Origin: Anaerolineaceae bacterium
Lineage (GTDB): Bacteria > Chloroflexota > Anaerolineae > Anaerolineales > Anaerolineaceae
NCBI GenBank assembly: GCA_011620465.1
Contig: WOZC01000004.1
Location: forward strand, 1 to 22,625
Direction of reading: 5' to 3'
Length of the DNA: 22,625 nucleotides
The position numbers and the translations under genes are program-made. Below, one piece after another: positions 8,196-16,605 of the stretch. The number at the start of each line of letters is the position of its first letter. The first letter of the stretch is position 1. The notes under the pieces are model-generated. The model was not told where the DNA came from and made no database searches. It saw nothing but the letters and a program-made list of their open reading frames with translations.

Positions 8196-9380
8196 TCATG
8201 CCAAAAGATCCCGGTATAGTGTTGTAATCTTAGATTGCCACTCCGCGAAACTGTGTTGCTGGTTAACAAAAAGCCGTGCATTTTTACCGATTTGGTCACA
8301 TAGTATTGCATTATCCAACAACAACCGTAAGTTATCTGTGAGAGCAATAATGTCCTCTACTGGAAAGACCAAGCCATTTTCACCCGGTAGGATAACATTC
8401 TTAAGAACGGGCAAATCCGAAGAAACCACCGGCAAACCAGATGCCATTGCCTCCAATACAACATTCCCCAATCCCTCCATTCGCGAAGGAAATACGAATA
8501 AATCACTTACGCGATATAAATCTGCAAGATATTGTCGATCAGAAACTAATCCAAGAAACATCACATTTGAAGCGAGGTTTTCTTTTGCAAGTGTATTCTT
8601 GAGTGAACCAATCCATTTTTCATCCAGGGATGGGTTTTCCTGGATGGTTTGAGGACCTACTAATAGTAAGACTAGATCGGGCTTTTCCTGGCTAAGCAGT
8701 TTATACGCCTCAATAAGAACATCTATTCCTTTACGATGGATGATACTGCCAACAAAAATTAGAATGGTTGAATTAATTGGCAGCCCAAGTTTCTGCCGCA
8801 ATTCTAACTTTTCCTCCTGATTTTCACACGGAGAGAATAGTTGAGTGTCTACGCTATTCATCAAAGTGATAACCTGATCTTGACCAAAGTCATTATTCAG
8901 ATAATCCTGAGCCAGGAAGTCCGATATTGCCAAAATACAGGTGAAATTTTTTAGCAAGTTTACTTTGAGTCCACCAAAGCGTTCCTTAGAGATTTTTCCA
9001 GGTGTATCTGCGTCGAGCAACACAGACTGATAAATAGTCGGGATTCGATGCCATTTCGCCCAAGTTGCAGCAAGCAAGCTCCCCCACCAAAGGATATGGA
9101 AATGGACAACATCATAATTGGCTCTGAATCGAAACAAGTTGTAAATTAGCGAAAATCCCCAGACAGCCCTATTAACCCTGGAAATCATAAATTGCGATGA
9201 TGAAAGTCTAAAGGTAAATGCTTCACGGGCGTTGACGATTTTATTTTCTTGATGATCTAGAACAAAGTGCACCACAGACTGGTCATCCCAACGAGAGAAT
9301 GCGTATTGCCAGTCAAAAAATGGACCACCGAAACGATTTTTGAAATTTGGCGCGAAGATGTGGAGTACGCGAATTGTCAT
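8196..9380 (-). CDS. GT4-family glycosyltransferase
   Basis: A 394-residue GT-B enzyme. It has HIFAPNFKNRFGGP at the N-terminus, DVVHFHILWWGS (about 90-101), FVGSIIHRKG (209-218) for donor binding and a complete E-x7-E motif EGLGNVVLE (302-310) followed by AMASGLPVV. The start at 9380 overlaps the upstream GT2 stop as ATGA, which fixes the start and implies coupled translation. It should add one sugar from a nucleotide donor; specificity is unknown. Composition is more AT-rich than the WbsX/GT2 block at 13.5-16.6 kb. Confidence 0.88.
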   Translation of the reverse strand: MTIRVLHIFAPNFKNRFGGPFFDWQYAFSRWDDQSVVHFVLDHQENKIVNAREAFTFRLSSSQFMISRVNRAVWGFSLIYNLFRFRANYDVVHFHILWWGSLLAATWAKWHRIPTIYQSVLLDADTPGKISKERFGGLKVNLLKNFTCILAISDFLAQDYLNNDFGQDQVITLMNSVDTQLFSPCENQEEKLELRQKLGLPINSTILIFVGSIIHRKGIDVLIEAYKLLSQEKPDLVLLLVGPQTIQENPSLDEKWIGSLKNTLAKENLASNVMFLGLVSDRQYLADLYRVSDLFVFPSRMEGLGNVVLEAMASGLPVVSSDLPVLKNVILPGENGLVFPVEDIIALTDNLRLLLDNAILCDQIGKNARLFVNQQHSFAEWQSKITTLYRDLLA

Positions 9381-10324
9381 CGTGCCACTCCAATCTTAAA
9401 TAAACCTTCAACCAGCAGACGCAGCGAGCTAGGGCGAAACCCGTACTTCAATGATTGTTTGAAAGCGGTCATCATCCCTTTTTTGTCATTCTCCATGGCG
9501 CAGGCAGTTATCATATTCTGCCAGGCATTCCGATAGGCAGGAATTAAATTCTTTATAGATTCTTTGCTGTTGTGTTTATTAGATGCTTCAGCACAAAAAT
9601 CCAGTGCTTTGATATAGTTATTAATAGCGATTAAGTTGCGACCACTTAGACTGTTTGCATATTTATATCGTTTTAATAAAACAGTCTTAGTGTAAGCAGC
9701 CTTACCCCCCGCCAAACCAAAACGCCACCAATATTCAAAATCCTCCGAGCCAACAAGTTCTTCGTTAAATGTCCCAATCCTGTTGGTCATTCTTTTAGTT
9801 ATGGCTACAGAATCAAACGCAAGGAAGTTATCATTCCCAATTCCTTTTAGAAGACCTTCCCTCACAAGCCAAAGATTCTCATCCAATTTCTCTGTTAAGA
9901 GTTTGGCAAAACCCGCTGAGGCTTGATCAAAACCGAAACCCACCAAATTGCTTGTTACATTAATGTTCTCAAATTCACCGAATACCATATCTAATTCCGG
10001 GTGCTTCTGCAACGCAGCAACCTGAATTCCTAATTTCTCAGGAAGCCACACGTCATCGTCATCTAAAAATGCAACTATTTGCCCTTTTGTTAAACGTAGA
10101 CCTTGATTTAATGCGTAAGATTTACCACGATTGTCATCCTGATAGAAATTAACTCTTTTATCTTTGAAATTTTCTAAAACGTCATCGGTATTATCTGTCG
10201 ATCCATCGTTCCAGATTATGAGCTCCCAATTCTGATAGGTCTGGGCCAATACAGAATCAATAGCCCTTGGAAGGAGCATTGCACGGTTGTAAGTTGGCAA
10301 AATGATACTAACTAATTCTTGCAT
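9377..10324 (-). CDS. GT2-family glycosyltransferase
   Basis: A 315-residue inverting GT-A enzyme. VSIILPTYNRA opens the nucleotide-binding domain, Asp40 sits in WNDGSTDNT, the metal-binding stretch is FLDDDD (about 86-91), and the probable catalytic-base region is GSEDFEYWWRFG (about 208-219). The C-terminal third is helical with no membrane segment, so the enzyme is cytoplasmic or peripheral. It starts with ATG at 10324, 10 bases after the upstream GT4 stop, and its own stop overlaps the next GT4 start. Confidence 0.88.
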   Translation of the reverse strand: MQELVSIILPTYNRAMLLPRAIDSVLAQTYQNWELIIWNDGSTDNTDDVLENFKDKRVNFYQDDNRGKSYALNQGLRLTKGQIVAFLDDDDVWLPEKLGIQVAALQKHPELDMVFGEFENINVTSNLVGFGFDQASAGFAKLLTEKLDENLWLVREGLLKGIGNDNFLAFDSVAITKRMTNRIGTFNEELVGSEDFEYWWRFGLAGGKAAYTKTVLLKRYKYANSLSGRNLIAINNYIKALDFCAEASNKHNSKESIKNLIPAYRNAWQNMITACAMENDKKGMMTAFKQSLKYGFRPSSLRLLVEGLFKIGVAR

Positions 10325-10334
10325 CGATGACTTT

Positions 10335-11570
10335 TTATCCAGTTTGTTGAATTATATAGTCCTCAACTTTGAGGATATATTTTTCAAGGTTATATTTCTC
10401 TTCAACAGTTTTACGAGCATTGGTGATGATTCTTGAAACGGTTGCTGGTGAACTAATTAATATACTGATTGATTCAGCCACTTTTTCTATTGAACCCTCA
10501 TTTACAATGAATCCATTTTCGCCATTGACAAAAATTTCATTTGACCCCTCACAGCCATAAGTAATCACAACACAACCACAAGCAATGGCTTCCAGTGGAA
10601 CGCGGGAAAAGCCGGTAGGATGTTTGCTGGGAAAAAAACAAATATCAGCCTGTTGATAGAGTCTTACTAATTCCTCCTGACTGATCATGCCCAAAATTGT
10701 GACACACTCCTGAAGATTTTCGGATTCGATTTGGCCTTTTATTTGTTCAAGATAGCTTGGTAAGGGACTCTCGCCTACAAGAATCAAGTTAGCCACAATT
10801 CCAATTTTTTTCAACTTTGAGAGCAACTTTATGGCGTCCATTTGCCCTTTGCGGGGCTCCAACCTCCCAGGGCAGACGATCGTCACCGGTTGTTCCAATT
10901 GGTTGCGAGGTTTATAGGAAAACTTTTCAACGTCGATTCCCGAATGGATTACTTTGGCATCTTGAACAGGGACGCCAAAACTGAGGCTATGGTCTAGATT
11001 GTTCTGACTATTAAAGAATACTTTCATTTGTTGCGGCCAGCGCCAATTCTGTTGAATTCTTCCCTTTGCCAGCCATAAAACAAGCTTGACTACCGTAGGC
11101 TTTAGCATATTCAAGACTTTTATTCTGGGTTGATAATCTCCACAAAAACGAAACCATCGGCCATTTTCAGTCCAAGCCCCTTTTAAACCAGTCCCACCTT
11201 CGTCGTACACTATCGGAATACTAAGATTTGCCAGGTAAGGTAAGATCGCTTTCGAAAGAATATAAGTATGGCCAAGGTAAATAACATCCGGACGAAATTC
11301 TTCGATATTCTTTTCAATAACTCTCGTATCAATTAGGTCAATCAATATTTCTTTTGGGAAGAACTTTGCTCGATTACGGTCGTGTAATAAGCGTTTTACT
11401 ACGTAGGGAAGTTGATCTCTTTTTGACTTCAGCTTATTTTTAGCCTTCGAACTTAATACTAAAACCTCATGACCCCTCGCTGCAAGCCCATCCATAATGT
11501 CTTTTATACGAAGCTCATAGCCGCCAGAATGATATGGGGGATGATTTGAGGTAATGGTCAGGATTCTCAT
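10335..11570 (-). CDS. GT4-family glycosyltransferase with altered E-x7-E motif
   Basis: A 411-residue GT-B enzyme starting MRILTITSNHPPYHSGGYE, a common GT4 N-terminus. CPGRLEPRKG (233-242) is the donor loop. The E-x7-E motif reads TGFSRVPLE (319-327): the second glutamate is kept but the first is threonine. Some GT4 subgroups tolerate this, so activity is not excluded. The enzyme has a longer N-terminal domain than its GT4 neighbours, with basic helices around 40-75 that could sit on the membrane. The ATG at 11570 follows the fucosyltransferase-like gene by 45 bases. Acceptor and donor are unknown. Confidence 0.86.
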   Translation of the reverse strand: MRILTITSNHPPYHSGGYELRIKDIMDGLAARGHEVLVLSSKAKNKLKSKRDQLPYVVKRLLHDRNRAKFFPKEILIDLIDTRVIEKNIEEFRPDVIYLGHTYILSKAILPYLANLSIPIVYDEGGTGLKGAWTENGRWFRFCGDYQPRIKVLNMLKPTVVKLVLWLAKGRIQQNWRWPQQMKVFFNSQNNLDHSLSFGVPVQDAKVIHSGIDVEKFSYKPRNQLEQPVTIVCPGRLEPRKGQMDAIKLLSKLKKIGIVANLILVGESPLPSYLEQIKGQIESENLQECVTILGMISQEELVRLYQQADICFFPSKHPTGFSRVPLEAIACGCVVITYGCEGSNEIFVNGENGFIVNEGSIEKVAESISILISSPATVSRIITNARKTVEEKYNLEKYILKVEDYIIQQTG

Positions 11571-11615
11571 AAGATTGAGATGGAAAAGAAGATGTTGTAA
11601 ATCAGGCTTGCCATA

Positions 11616-12617
11616 TCAACGTGATTTTCCAAGGGAATTACTAATCTTTGACAGGAAATGCCTTGAGTACACTTTTCCCTTTAGTACAAGATTCTTAGTA
11701 CTCTTGCGAAGCTTTATCGGATAGTAGATAAGTCTTTGTAGTCTTTTTCTGAAAGGAGATATAAATATCCTTTTAGAACCAATTATCTCATCGTACCTGG
11801 CAAGTATGTTATCTTCTCTACAAAAATCAGTTTCCATATTGTCTTTGAGATATGGTTGATTTAGGTATTCTTTGTATAAAGTATCGTTTCGGTCGATCTC
11901 CTTGACCAGTTCTATTACCTCATCAAACGACTTGAAATCATGACAATTAATAAACGCCTTGGGATTAAAGTCCAGCCCCGCCAGTGGATTTCCCCAATAG
12001 ATTGGGATGGTATCGGTGATGAGAGCATGCATTAATTTTTCTGTCGTATACCCGGGATAACTTGAATTCTCAAACGTAATGCTGAACTTATAATTTCGCA
12101 TCCAGTTCAACTTATTCTCTACGCCAGATTGGATTGGGCCTCCGATGTTGTTTAGAAATCTCCCGCCTGAGTCCACACTTTTATATGATGATAATTTCTT
12201 GAAGAACTCAATTCTTGTGCTGGCGTTGGGATTCGACACCATAAAACTGCAAAATTTGCGCTTTTGTGAGATTATTTCATCGGGATTGCGAGACTTAAAT
12301 AGCTGTGAATATTCAGGCCAGCGCCGATAAATTGGTAACCGATAATTCCTTTCATTTACCGGATAATCGAATGAAAAGGCATAATCGCAGCGATCAAAGT
12401 TGGGACGCACATTCTCGGGTGTGTAAAATATTCTTGTACAGTTGTATCTGAGATGCTCGTCACCCGTACATGAATAAAATAAAAAATCGGGCTTTTCCGA
12501 AAGCTCAAGATTATATCGCTTGCTGGCCATACGCCATTCAAAAAGATGATGAATATTTGACAAACTGAAAGGTCTGTTTAAATCGGTGAACATCACCTTG
12601 ATCGATCGATCATTCAT
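11616..12617 (-). CDS. GT10 alpha-1,3/4-fucosyltransferase-like protein
   Basis: A 333-residue protein with the signatures of family GT10 (Glyco_transf_10). It has TPENVRPNFDRCDYAFSFD (66-84), KFCSFMVSNPNASTR (121-135) and the hallmark donor-binding block FENSSYPGYTTEKL (182-195) followed by IPIYWGNP (204-211). GT10 enzymes transfer L-fucose from GDP-fucose to GlcNAc or glucose. The C-terminal 60 residues are basic and aromatic, like the membrane-binding tails of bacterial fucosyltransferases. The ATG at 12617 is preceded by a 113-base gap with a weak AAGG site and no clear promoter. No GDP-fucose synthesis genes lie in the window. Confidence 0.87.
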   Translation of the reverse strand: MNDRSIKVMFTDLNRPFSLSNIHHLFEWRMASKRYNLELSEKPDFLFYSCTGDEHLRYNCTRIFYTPENVRPNFDRCDYAFSFDYPVNERNYRLPIYRRWPEYSQLFKSRNPDEIISQKRKFCSFMVSNPNASTRIEFFKKLSSYKSVDSGGRFLNNIGGPIQSGVENKLNWMRNYKFSITFENSSYPGYTTEKLMHALITDTIPIYWGNPLAGLDFNPKAFINCHDFKSFDEVIELVKEIDRNDTLYKEYLNQPYLKDNMETDFCREDNILARYDEIIGSKRIFISPFRKRLQRLIYYPIKLRKSTKNLVLKGKVYSRHFLSKISNSLGKSR

Positions 12618-12730
12618 TTTTGGCCTTAAGTCGTAAACCCTTCTTTTTCAACTGCTGCGATAAGACTTGAAATACCCAATGACTGCCTGATGGAACTATT
12701 AATTGGTTACAGTTTTCATCCCTGGCTCCA

Positions 12731-13549
12731 CTATAAATTTTTCGATCTTAAATACCGAATATAGCGTCTGCGCAAGTCCCCCGGAAGCAATCCGAAATTC
12801 CGAAACCGTAACTTTAGGATCTCGCGTTTGATTTCTCTGTTGTTCATAGCCTTATACTTATCCAACATTTCACCCAACTTGGGGTTGGTATAATCGACAT
12901 CTGCTTTCGTAAATTTACCAGCATATACCAACTCAGCACCTAACACTGCTAGCCCAATGCGAACGTCTTTTGTTCTCAGAAAATTTCTCCAAGTCTTTTC
13001 CAAGAAAGCCCAGTGTGTAGTGCTGTGTATCTTTTGAATAGACTTGAGACCGCGGTGCAGACCATAACGAAAGGCTTGGATTTTGGAAGGATTTTTACAA
13101 TGAATAGCTGCTGGGGCTAAAACCTTTTGGTCGAAGAGTGTCTTCTCAATGGGTACTTCTGGGATATCGACGAAAACTGTCTTTCGCTGAAAATCCCAGC
13201 GAACTATATTCCGGTATGTGTTAAGACCGTTAATTAACTCACCTGAGAAGAAATCCTGAACAGCTATAGAAAAAACATCTATCTTTGGACTCTCCATCAT
13301 TTTTTTGACAATATTCTCAAATAGATTGGATGAGCAGAGGACCATATCTGAATCCACTTTAATCAACAGATCATATTTGTCAGCTTGGTCGATAAAAGTT
13401 TTGTAAAGCTTGTTGTGGGCTTCAAGCTCGGGAAGATCTTTGATGACCAGGTGATCGAAGTTCTGGAACGATTGGCTGCGGATTGCAGCCAGGCATTCTT
13501 CATACTCGTTTTCTCCACTGTAAAGCGTACCAACCAAGACTTTGGTCAA
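12731..13549 (-). CDS. GT-A-type (GT2-like) glycosyltransferase
   Basis: A 272-residue protein. It starts TKVLVGTLYSGENEYEECL, has SQSFQNFDHLVIKD (25-38) like the GT2 first beta strands and KVDSDM (64-69) with a DSD metal-binding motif. The second half (HWAFLEKTWRNFLRTKD onward) is helical and I cannot place it in a named subfamily. The start chosen is a TTG at 13549 because a strong GAGGAGGG ribosome-binding site (13556-13563) lies 6 bases upstream. A longer reading from TTG 13576 would add nine residues encoded by that ribosome-binding site. The upstream GT2 stop TAA ends two bases before this start, so the genes are translationally linked. Confidence 0.75.
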   Translation of the reverse strand: MTKVLVGTLYSGENEYEECLAAIRSQSFQNFDHLVIKDLPELEAHNKLYKTFIDQADKYDLLIKVDSDMVLCSSNLFENIVKKMMESPKIDVFSIAVQDFFSGELINGLNTYRNIVRWDFQRKTVFVDIPEVPIEKTLFDQKVLAPAAIHCKNPSKIQAFRYGLHRGLKSIQKIHSTTHWAFLEKTWRNFLRTKDVRIGLAVLGAELVYAGKFTKADVDYTNPKLGEMLDKYKAMNNREIKREILKLRFRNFGLLPGDLRRRYIRYLRSKNL

Positions 13550-13550
13550 A

Positions 13551-14555
13551 TTAAACCCTCCTCGGTTTCGTGCCAAGCTTTTGGGTCAGGTCATCAATGA
13601 ACAATCGAGGCCAGGCGAGCAGCCTGAATTGGCGGAACCATAAGATCATTCTACTGGGCAGAAGCTGATGGGAGAATTGGTGGAACTTTTGCGCACGGTT
13701 AAAGGAGAAAATGCCTTCCCGAACCATTTGCTTCTGTTGCGGAGTGCCATATTGTCTGATCCAAGTGTACAGACTTCGCCAATATTTCAACCGATCCCGG
13801 TATTGCACGGCCAGAGACCGCGGCGCGGAGATACGATTTGCTGGATGTACGCGCCACATCGCCACTGGTGTATCCAGGCGACCAGGAAGCAAGCGCGAGG
13901 TGAACGCAACGCGCTGGATAAATTCCGTATCCTGATGCAGCCGTAGACGCTCGTTCATGAAACCAGATTTTTCCAGCACACCTTTCATGATAACGAACCC
14001 ATCAATGTGGAAATAGCCCTTGTTACCCTTGATCAACACTTCCGCAAGGTCTTCAGGAGGTATACCAGGGGACATGGTCTGCAATTGTCTGACCAATCTA
14101 CCAGCCGCCTGCCACCGCTCCATCCCCTCACCCGATTCAACCTGCATCGCCACTGCCTCATAGACTCCCTCACAAGCAGGGTCTAATCGGAATATTTCTG
14201 AAACAGCAGCGAAACGACCAGGAAGGTAGTAATCATCTGCATCCAAAAAGGCGATGAAATCCTCACCCGCAGAGCGCATTCCCAGGTTACGGCTGGCGCC
14301 AGCACCGCGATTTTCTCCATTCGGGTGGCGGAGGAGCCTGACTTTGTCGTGCATGCTCGCCAACTCCTCGCAAACCTCCAGAGCGTTATCAGGCGATCCA
14401 TCTTCAATCAGCAGCACTTCAGCTGTCTCGGGCTGTGCCAGAGCAGATTCGACAGCCTGGGTCACATAGGCTGCCGCGTTATAGACAGGGATGATCACGG
14501 AAACCTGGAAGGGGGCTATTTCAACCTCAACCAATCGTTGCGAATGATGGACCAA
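13551..14555 (-). CDS. GT2-family glycosyltransferase, second of a tandem pair
   Basis: A 334-residue GT2 enzyme. VSVIIPVYNAAAYVTQAVES is at about 18-37, IEDGSPD at 50-56, FLDADD with the DAD metal site at 103-108, and a later LHQDTEFIQRVA segment supplies the base region. It matches the preceding gene along nearly its whole length (NRGAG-SRNLG, IAFLDADD-Y, GRFAA, a shared IKG segment, W-R-G-P-Q), so the two are tandem paralogues. No ATG is near the start. TTG at 14555 gives the longest frame, while TTG at 14534 aligns exactly with the start of the paralogue and may be the true start. It overlaps the upstream gene by 19-40 bases. Confidence 0.85.
   Translation of the reverse strand: MVHHSQRLVEVEIAPFQVSVIIPVYNAAAYVTQAVESALAQPETAEVLLIEDGSPDNALEVCEELASMHDKVRLLRHPNGENRGAGASRNLGMRSAGEDFIAFLDADDYYLPGRFAAVSEIFRLDPACEGVYEAVAMQVESGEGMERWQAAGRLVRQLQTMSPGIPPEDLAEVLIKGNKGYFHIDGFVIMKGVLEKSGFMNERLRLHQDTEFIQRVAFTSRLLPGRLDTPVAMWRVHPANRISAPRSLAVQYRDRLKYWRSLYTWIRQYGTPQQKQMVREGIFSFNRAQKFHQFSHQLLPSRMILWFRQFRLLAWPRLFIDDLTQKLGTKPRRV
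13556..13563 (-). promoter_or_regulatory. Strong ribosome-binding site fixing a TTG start
   Basis: GAGGAGGG on the minus strand lies inside the last codons of the upstream GT2 gene and 6 bases before the TTG at 13549. It decides the start of the GT-A-type gene against the longer frame from 13576. Confidence 0.7.
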
Positions 14556-15517
14556 CAGGTCCGTGCCAGCTCAGCCCAGAAATAACCTTCCAGAAAAGCT
14601 GAGGGCACGCGGAAAGGAAAGCGCAGCAGAGCAGATAACTTAGCCAGATTGCTTAGTGTGGGTGTGCCTTGAGTCCATTCAAGCATAAGTCGTCTGAAGC
14701 CGAGGCGGCGCTGCTCTGGGGATCCATTTCGGCGCAACCATCGATAAGTGGCAACTCTAAGGCGGATGCGATCGCGTTTTATGCTTTCGCTGGAACGCGG
14801 CGAAGAGACCCGGTTTTGCTGATGTACTCTGCGGACCGAGGTGGGTTCCGTTACACTGCCGGGATACAGCCGCCCAACCGCCGCAAGACGCAGAACCCAA
14901 TCCGTGTCTTCGTGCAAAGTATCTGCTATGGTTTCATCCATCAGCCCGGAACGCACTAACATCTTGCGGCGAATGATCAGACCGTTCAAGTGTATATGTC
15001 CTTGTCCGCCTTTGATTAAAATAGAAAATAAATCATCGGGGTCAATCCCCATGGGCAGTGTGGTGGTGCCTTCACCTGCAATGCTGTAGTCACGCCAGCG
15101 TTCGCGGCTGGCTTCATCCTCATAGGTCATCCCGACCGCGTCATATGCCCCGTCGCAGTCTGAATGTTGGTCAAAAACAGCACGGGCAGCAGCAAACCGA
15201 CCAGACAGGTAAAAATCGTCCGCATCCAGAAAGGCGATGTAGGGGCAGGTGCTGTTGGTGATGCCCAGGTTGCGCGAAGGTCCAGCCCCACGGTTGACCC
15301 CTCCCGGGTGCTGGAATACCTTAACCTGGGGATATAAGCGAGCTAATTGCTGGCAGACAGCCAAGCTGTCATCCGGGGAGCAGTCTTCCACCAGGATCAC
15401 CTCGCGCACTTCGGGCTGGGCAAGAGCTGATTCCACCGCCTGGGTCACGAACGCGGCAGCGTTATAGACCGGGATGACCACGCTGACCTCAAAGCCGCCG
15501 TTCAGATTCACTTCCAT
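14516..15517 (-). CDS. GT2-family glycosyltransferase, first of a tandem pair
   Basis: A 333-residue GT2 enzyme with VSVVIPVYNAAAFVTQAVES (11-30), VEDCSPDD (43-50), the DAD metal motif in FLDADDFY (96-103) and LHEDTDWVLRLA as the probable catalytic-base region. There is no membrane segment. The ATG at 15517 overlaps the WbsX-like gene by 10 bases. It is a close paralogue of the next gene, so the pair may add two similar sugars in succession or differ in acceptor. Base composition of this block is clearly more GC-rich than the genes on either side. Confidence 0.88.
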   Translation of the reverse strand: MEVNLNGGFEVSVVIPVYNAAAFVTQAVESALAQPEVREVILVEDCSPDDSLAVCQQLARLYPQVKVFQHPGGVNRGAGPSRNLGITNSTCPYIAFLDADDFYLSGRFAAARAVFDQHSDCDGAYDAVGMTYEDEASRERWRDYSIAGEGTTTLPMGIDPDDLFSILIKGGQGHIHLNGLIIRRKMLVRSGLMDETIADTLHEDTDWVLRLAAVGRLYPGSVTEPTSVRRVHQQNRVSSPRSSESIKRDRIRLRVATYRWLRRNGSPEQRRLGFRRLMLEWTQGTPTLSNLAKLSALLRFPFRVPSAFLEGYFWAELARTCWSIIRNDWLRLK

Positions 15518-16605
15518 TGGGTCAGTTCCTGTTTTATCGCCTGGAGGAAAGCATCTCCGTGACGCCGGTCAGGTTCAAGAGTGTTGCCTTCTGCCCATTC
15601 GTTCCACGATTTCAGGATCACCAGCTGATGCTCAGGCTGGTAGCTGCTGACGTGCTCAATAGCCAGGTGCAAATGCTGTTGGAAAACCTCCGGTGTCGGG
15701 TTAAAGAAAACGTGACCATTAACCCCGGAACGAGGGGTATTGTCCCAGCCGGGCATGACGCAGGGGTAAAAATCGAGCAATTGCGGCTGGGGCAGTTCAA
15801 GAAAAGGCAAAATTTGCTTGTAATCATAAACATGGTAGGGTCGTTTAAGGACTTTCTGATAGAAGTCAACCGCTGCTTTTGGTCCGAGCAGCTTGCTGAG
15901 GGCTTTGCGCATGCCCTTCAAACGGGTGCCGCGCCTGCTGGTGCGGGAGATCGTAAAACCGTCAAAGCCAAGCTTGGTGATATGTTGGGCCACCTGTTCA
16001 TTGTTGATGATGCCGATCAAATAGAGCGGCTCTAATTCTGCTTTTTTGGCTAATCCCTGCCAGAGCTCCACCCAGGCAGCATCCAGATCCTCAGGTTGAA
16101 AGACAAAGAAGATAGGACGCCCATCCACCCTGATGTAGCGCGGATCGCGAAAGGCCGGCAGGAGAGCGTTGAAGTGGGCAATGTGATCTTCCACGCCAGG
16201 GTAAGTCTGTTCCATAAGGATCCTCTCGGGTTCCCCGTGCCATATACCAGTCCAACTTTGATTTGCCCAAGCCAGGCAGAAGGGGAAGTCCGGTTTGCCG
16301 CTGGCGAGCACTTCGTTGAAGGGGCGTTCCAGAAGCTGCTTACCCCCGAACCAGTAGTGCCAGTAGCAAAAGCCTTCGATGCCGGCGCTGCGGGCAAGCT
16401 GAGCCTGGGCTTCGCGGATGGCAGGATCGCGCAGGTCGTAGTAACCCAACTCGCCGGGTTGGATGGGCTGTTGATGCCCCCTGAAGAGCGGCTTGGCCTT
16501 GCGGACGTTGGTCCACTCGGTGAAGCCTTCGCCCCACCAGGCGTCGTTCTCGGGGATGGGGTGATATTGGGGCAGATAGTAGGCAATCAGGCGCGGTTTG
16601 GTCAT
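15508..16605 (-). CDS. WbsX-like (GH99-related) polysaccharide biosynthesis protein
   Basis: A 365-residue protein of the Glyco_tran_WbsX family, related in fold to glycoside hydrolase family 99. Conserved blocks are IAYYLPQYHPIPEND (7-21), WWGEGFTEWTNV (23-34), GFCYWHYWFGGKQLLERPF (78-96), FCLAWANQSWTG (109-120) and, near the C-terminus, ILKSWNEWAEGNTLEPD. These proteins are common in O-antigen and capsule clusters and in rhamnan-type clusters, but their reaction is not well established; both transferase and endo-glycosidase roles have been suggested. The ATG at 16605 makes an ATGA overlap with the upstream GT4 stop and is preferred over a longer frame from 16689. Confidence 0.85.
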   Translation of the reverse strand: MTKPRLIAYYLPQYHPIPENDAWWGEGFTEWTNVRKAKPLFRGHQQPIQPGELGYYDLRDPAIREAQAQLARSAGIEGFCYWHYWFGGKQLLERPFNEVLASGKPDFPFCLAWANQSWTGIWHGEPERILMEQTYPGVEDHIAHFNALLPAFRDPRYIRVDGRPIFFVFQPEDLDAAWVELWQGLAKKAELEPLYLIGIINNEQVAQHITKLGFDGFTISRTSRRGTRLKGMRKALSKLLGPKAAVDFYQKVLKRPYHVYDYKQILPFLELPQPQLLDFYPCVMPGWDNTPRSGVNGHVFFNPTPEVFQQHLHLAIEHVSSYQPEHQLVILKSWNEWAEGNTLEPDRRHGDAFLQAIKQELTQWK

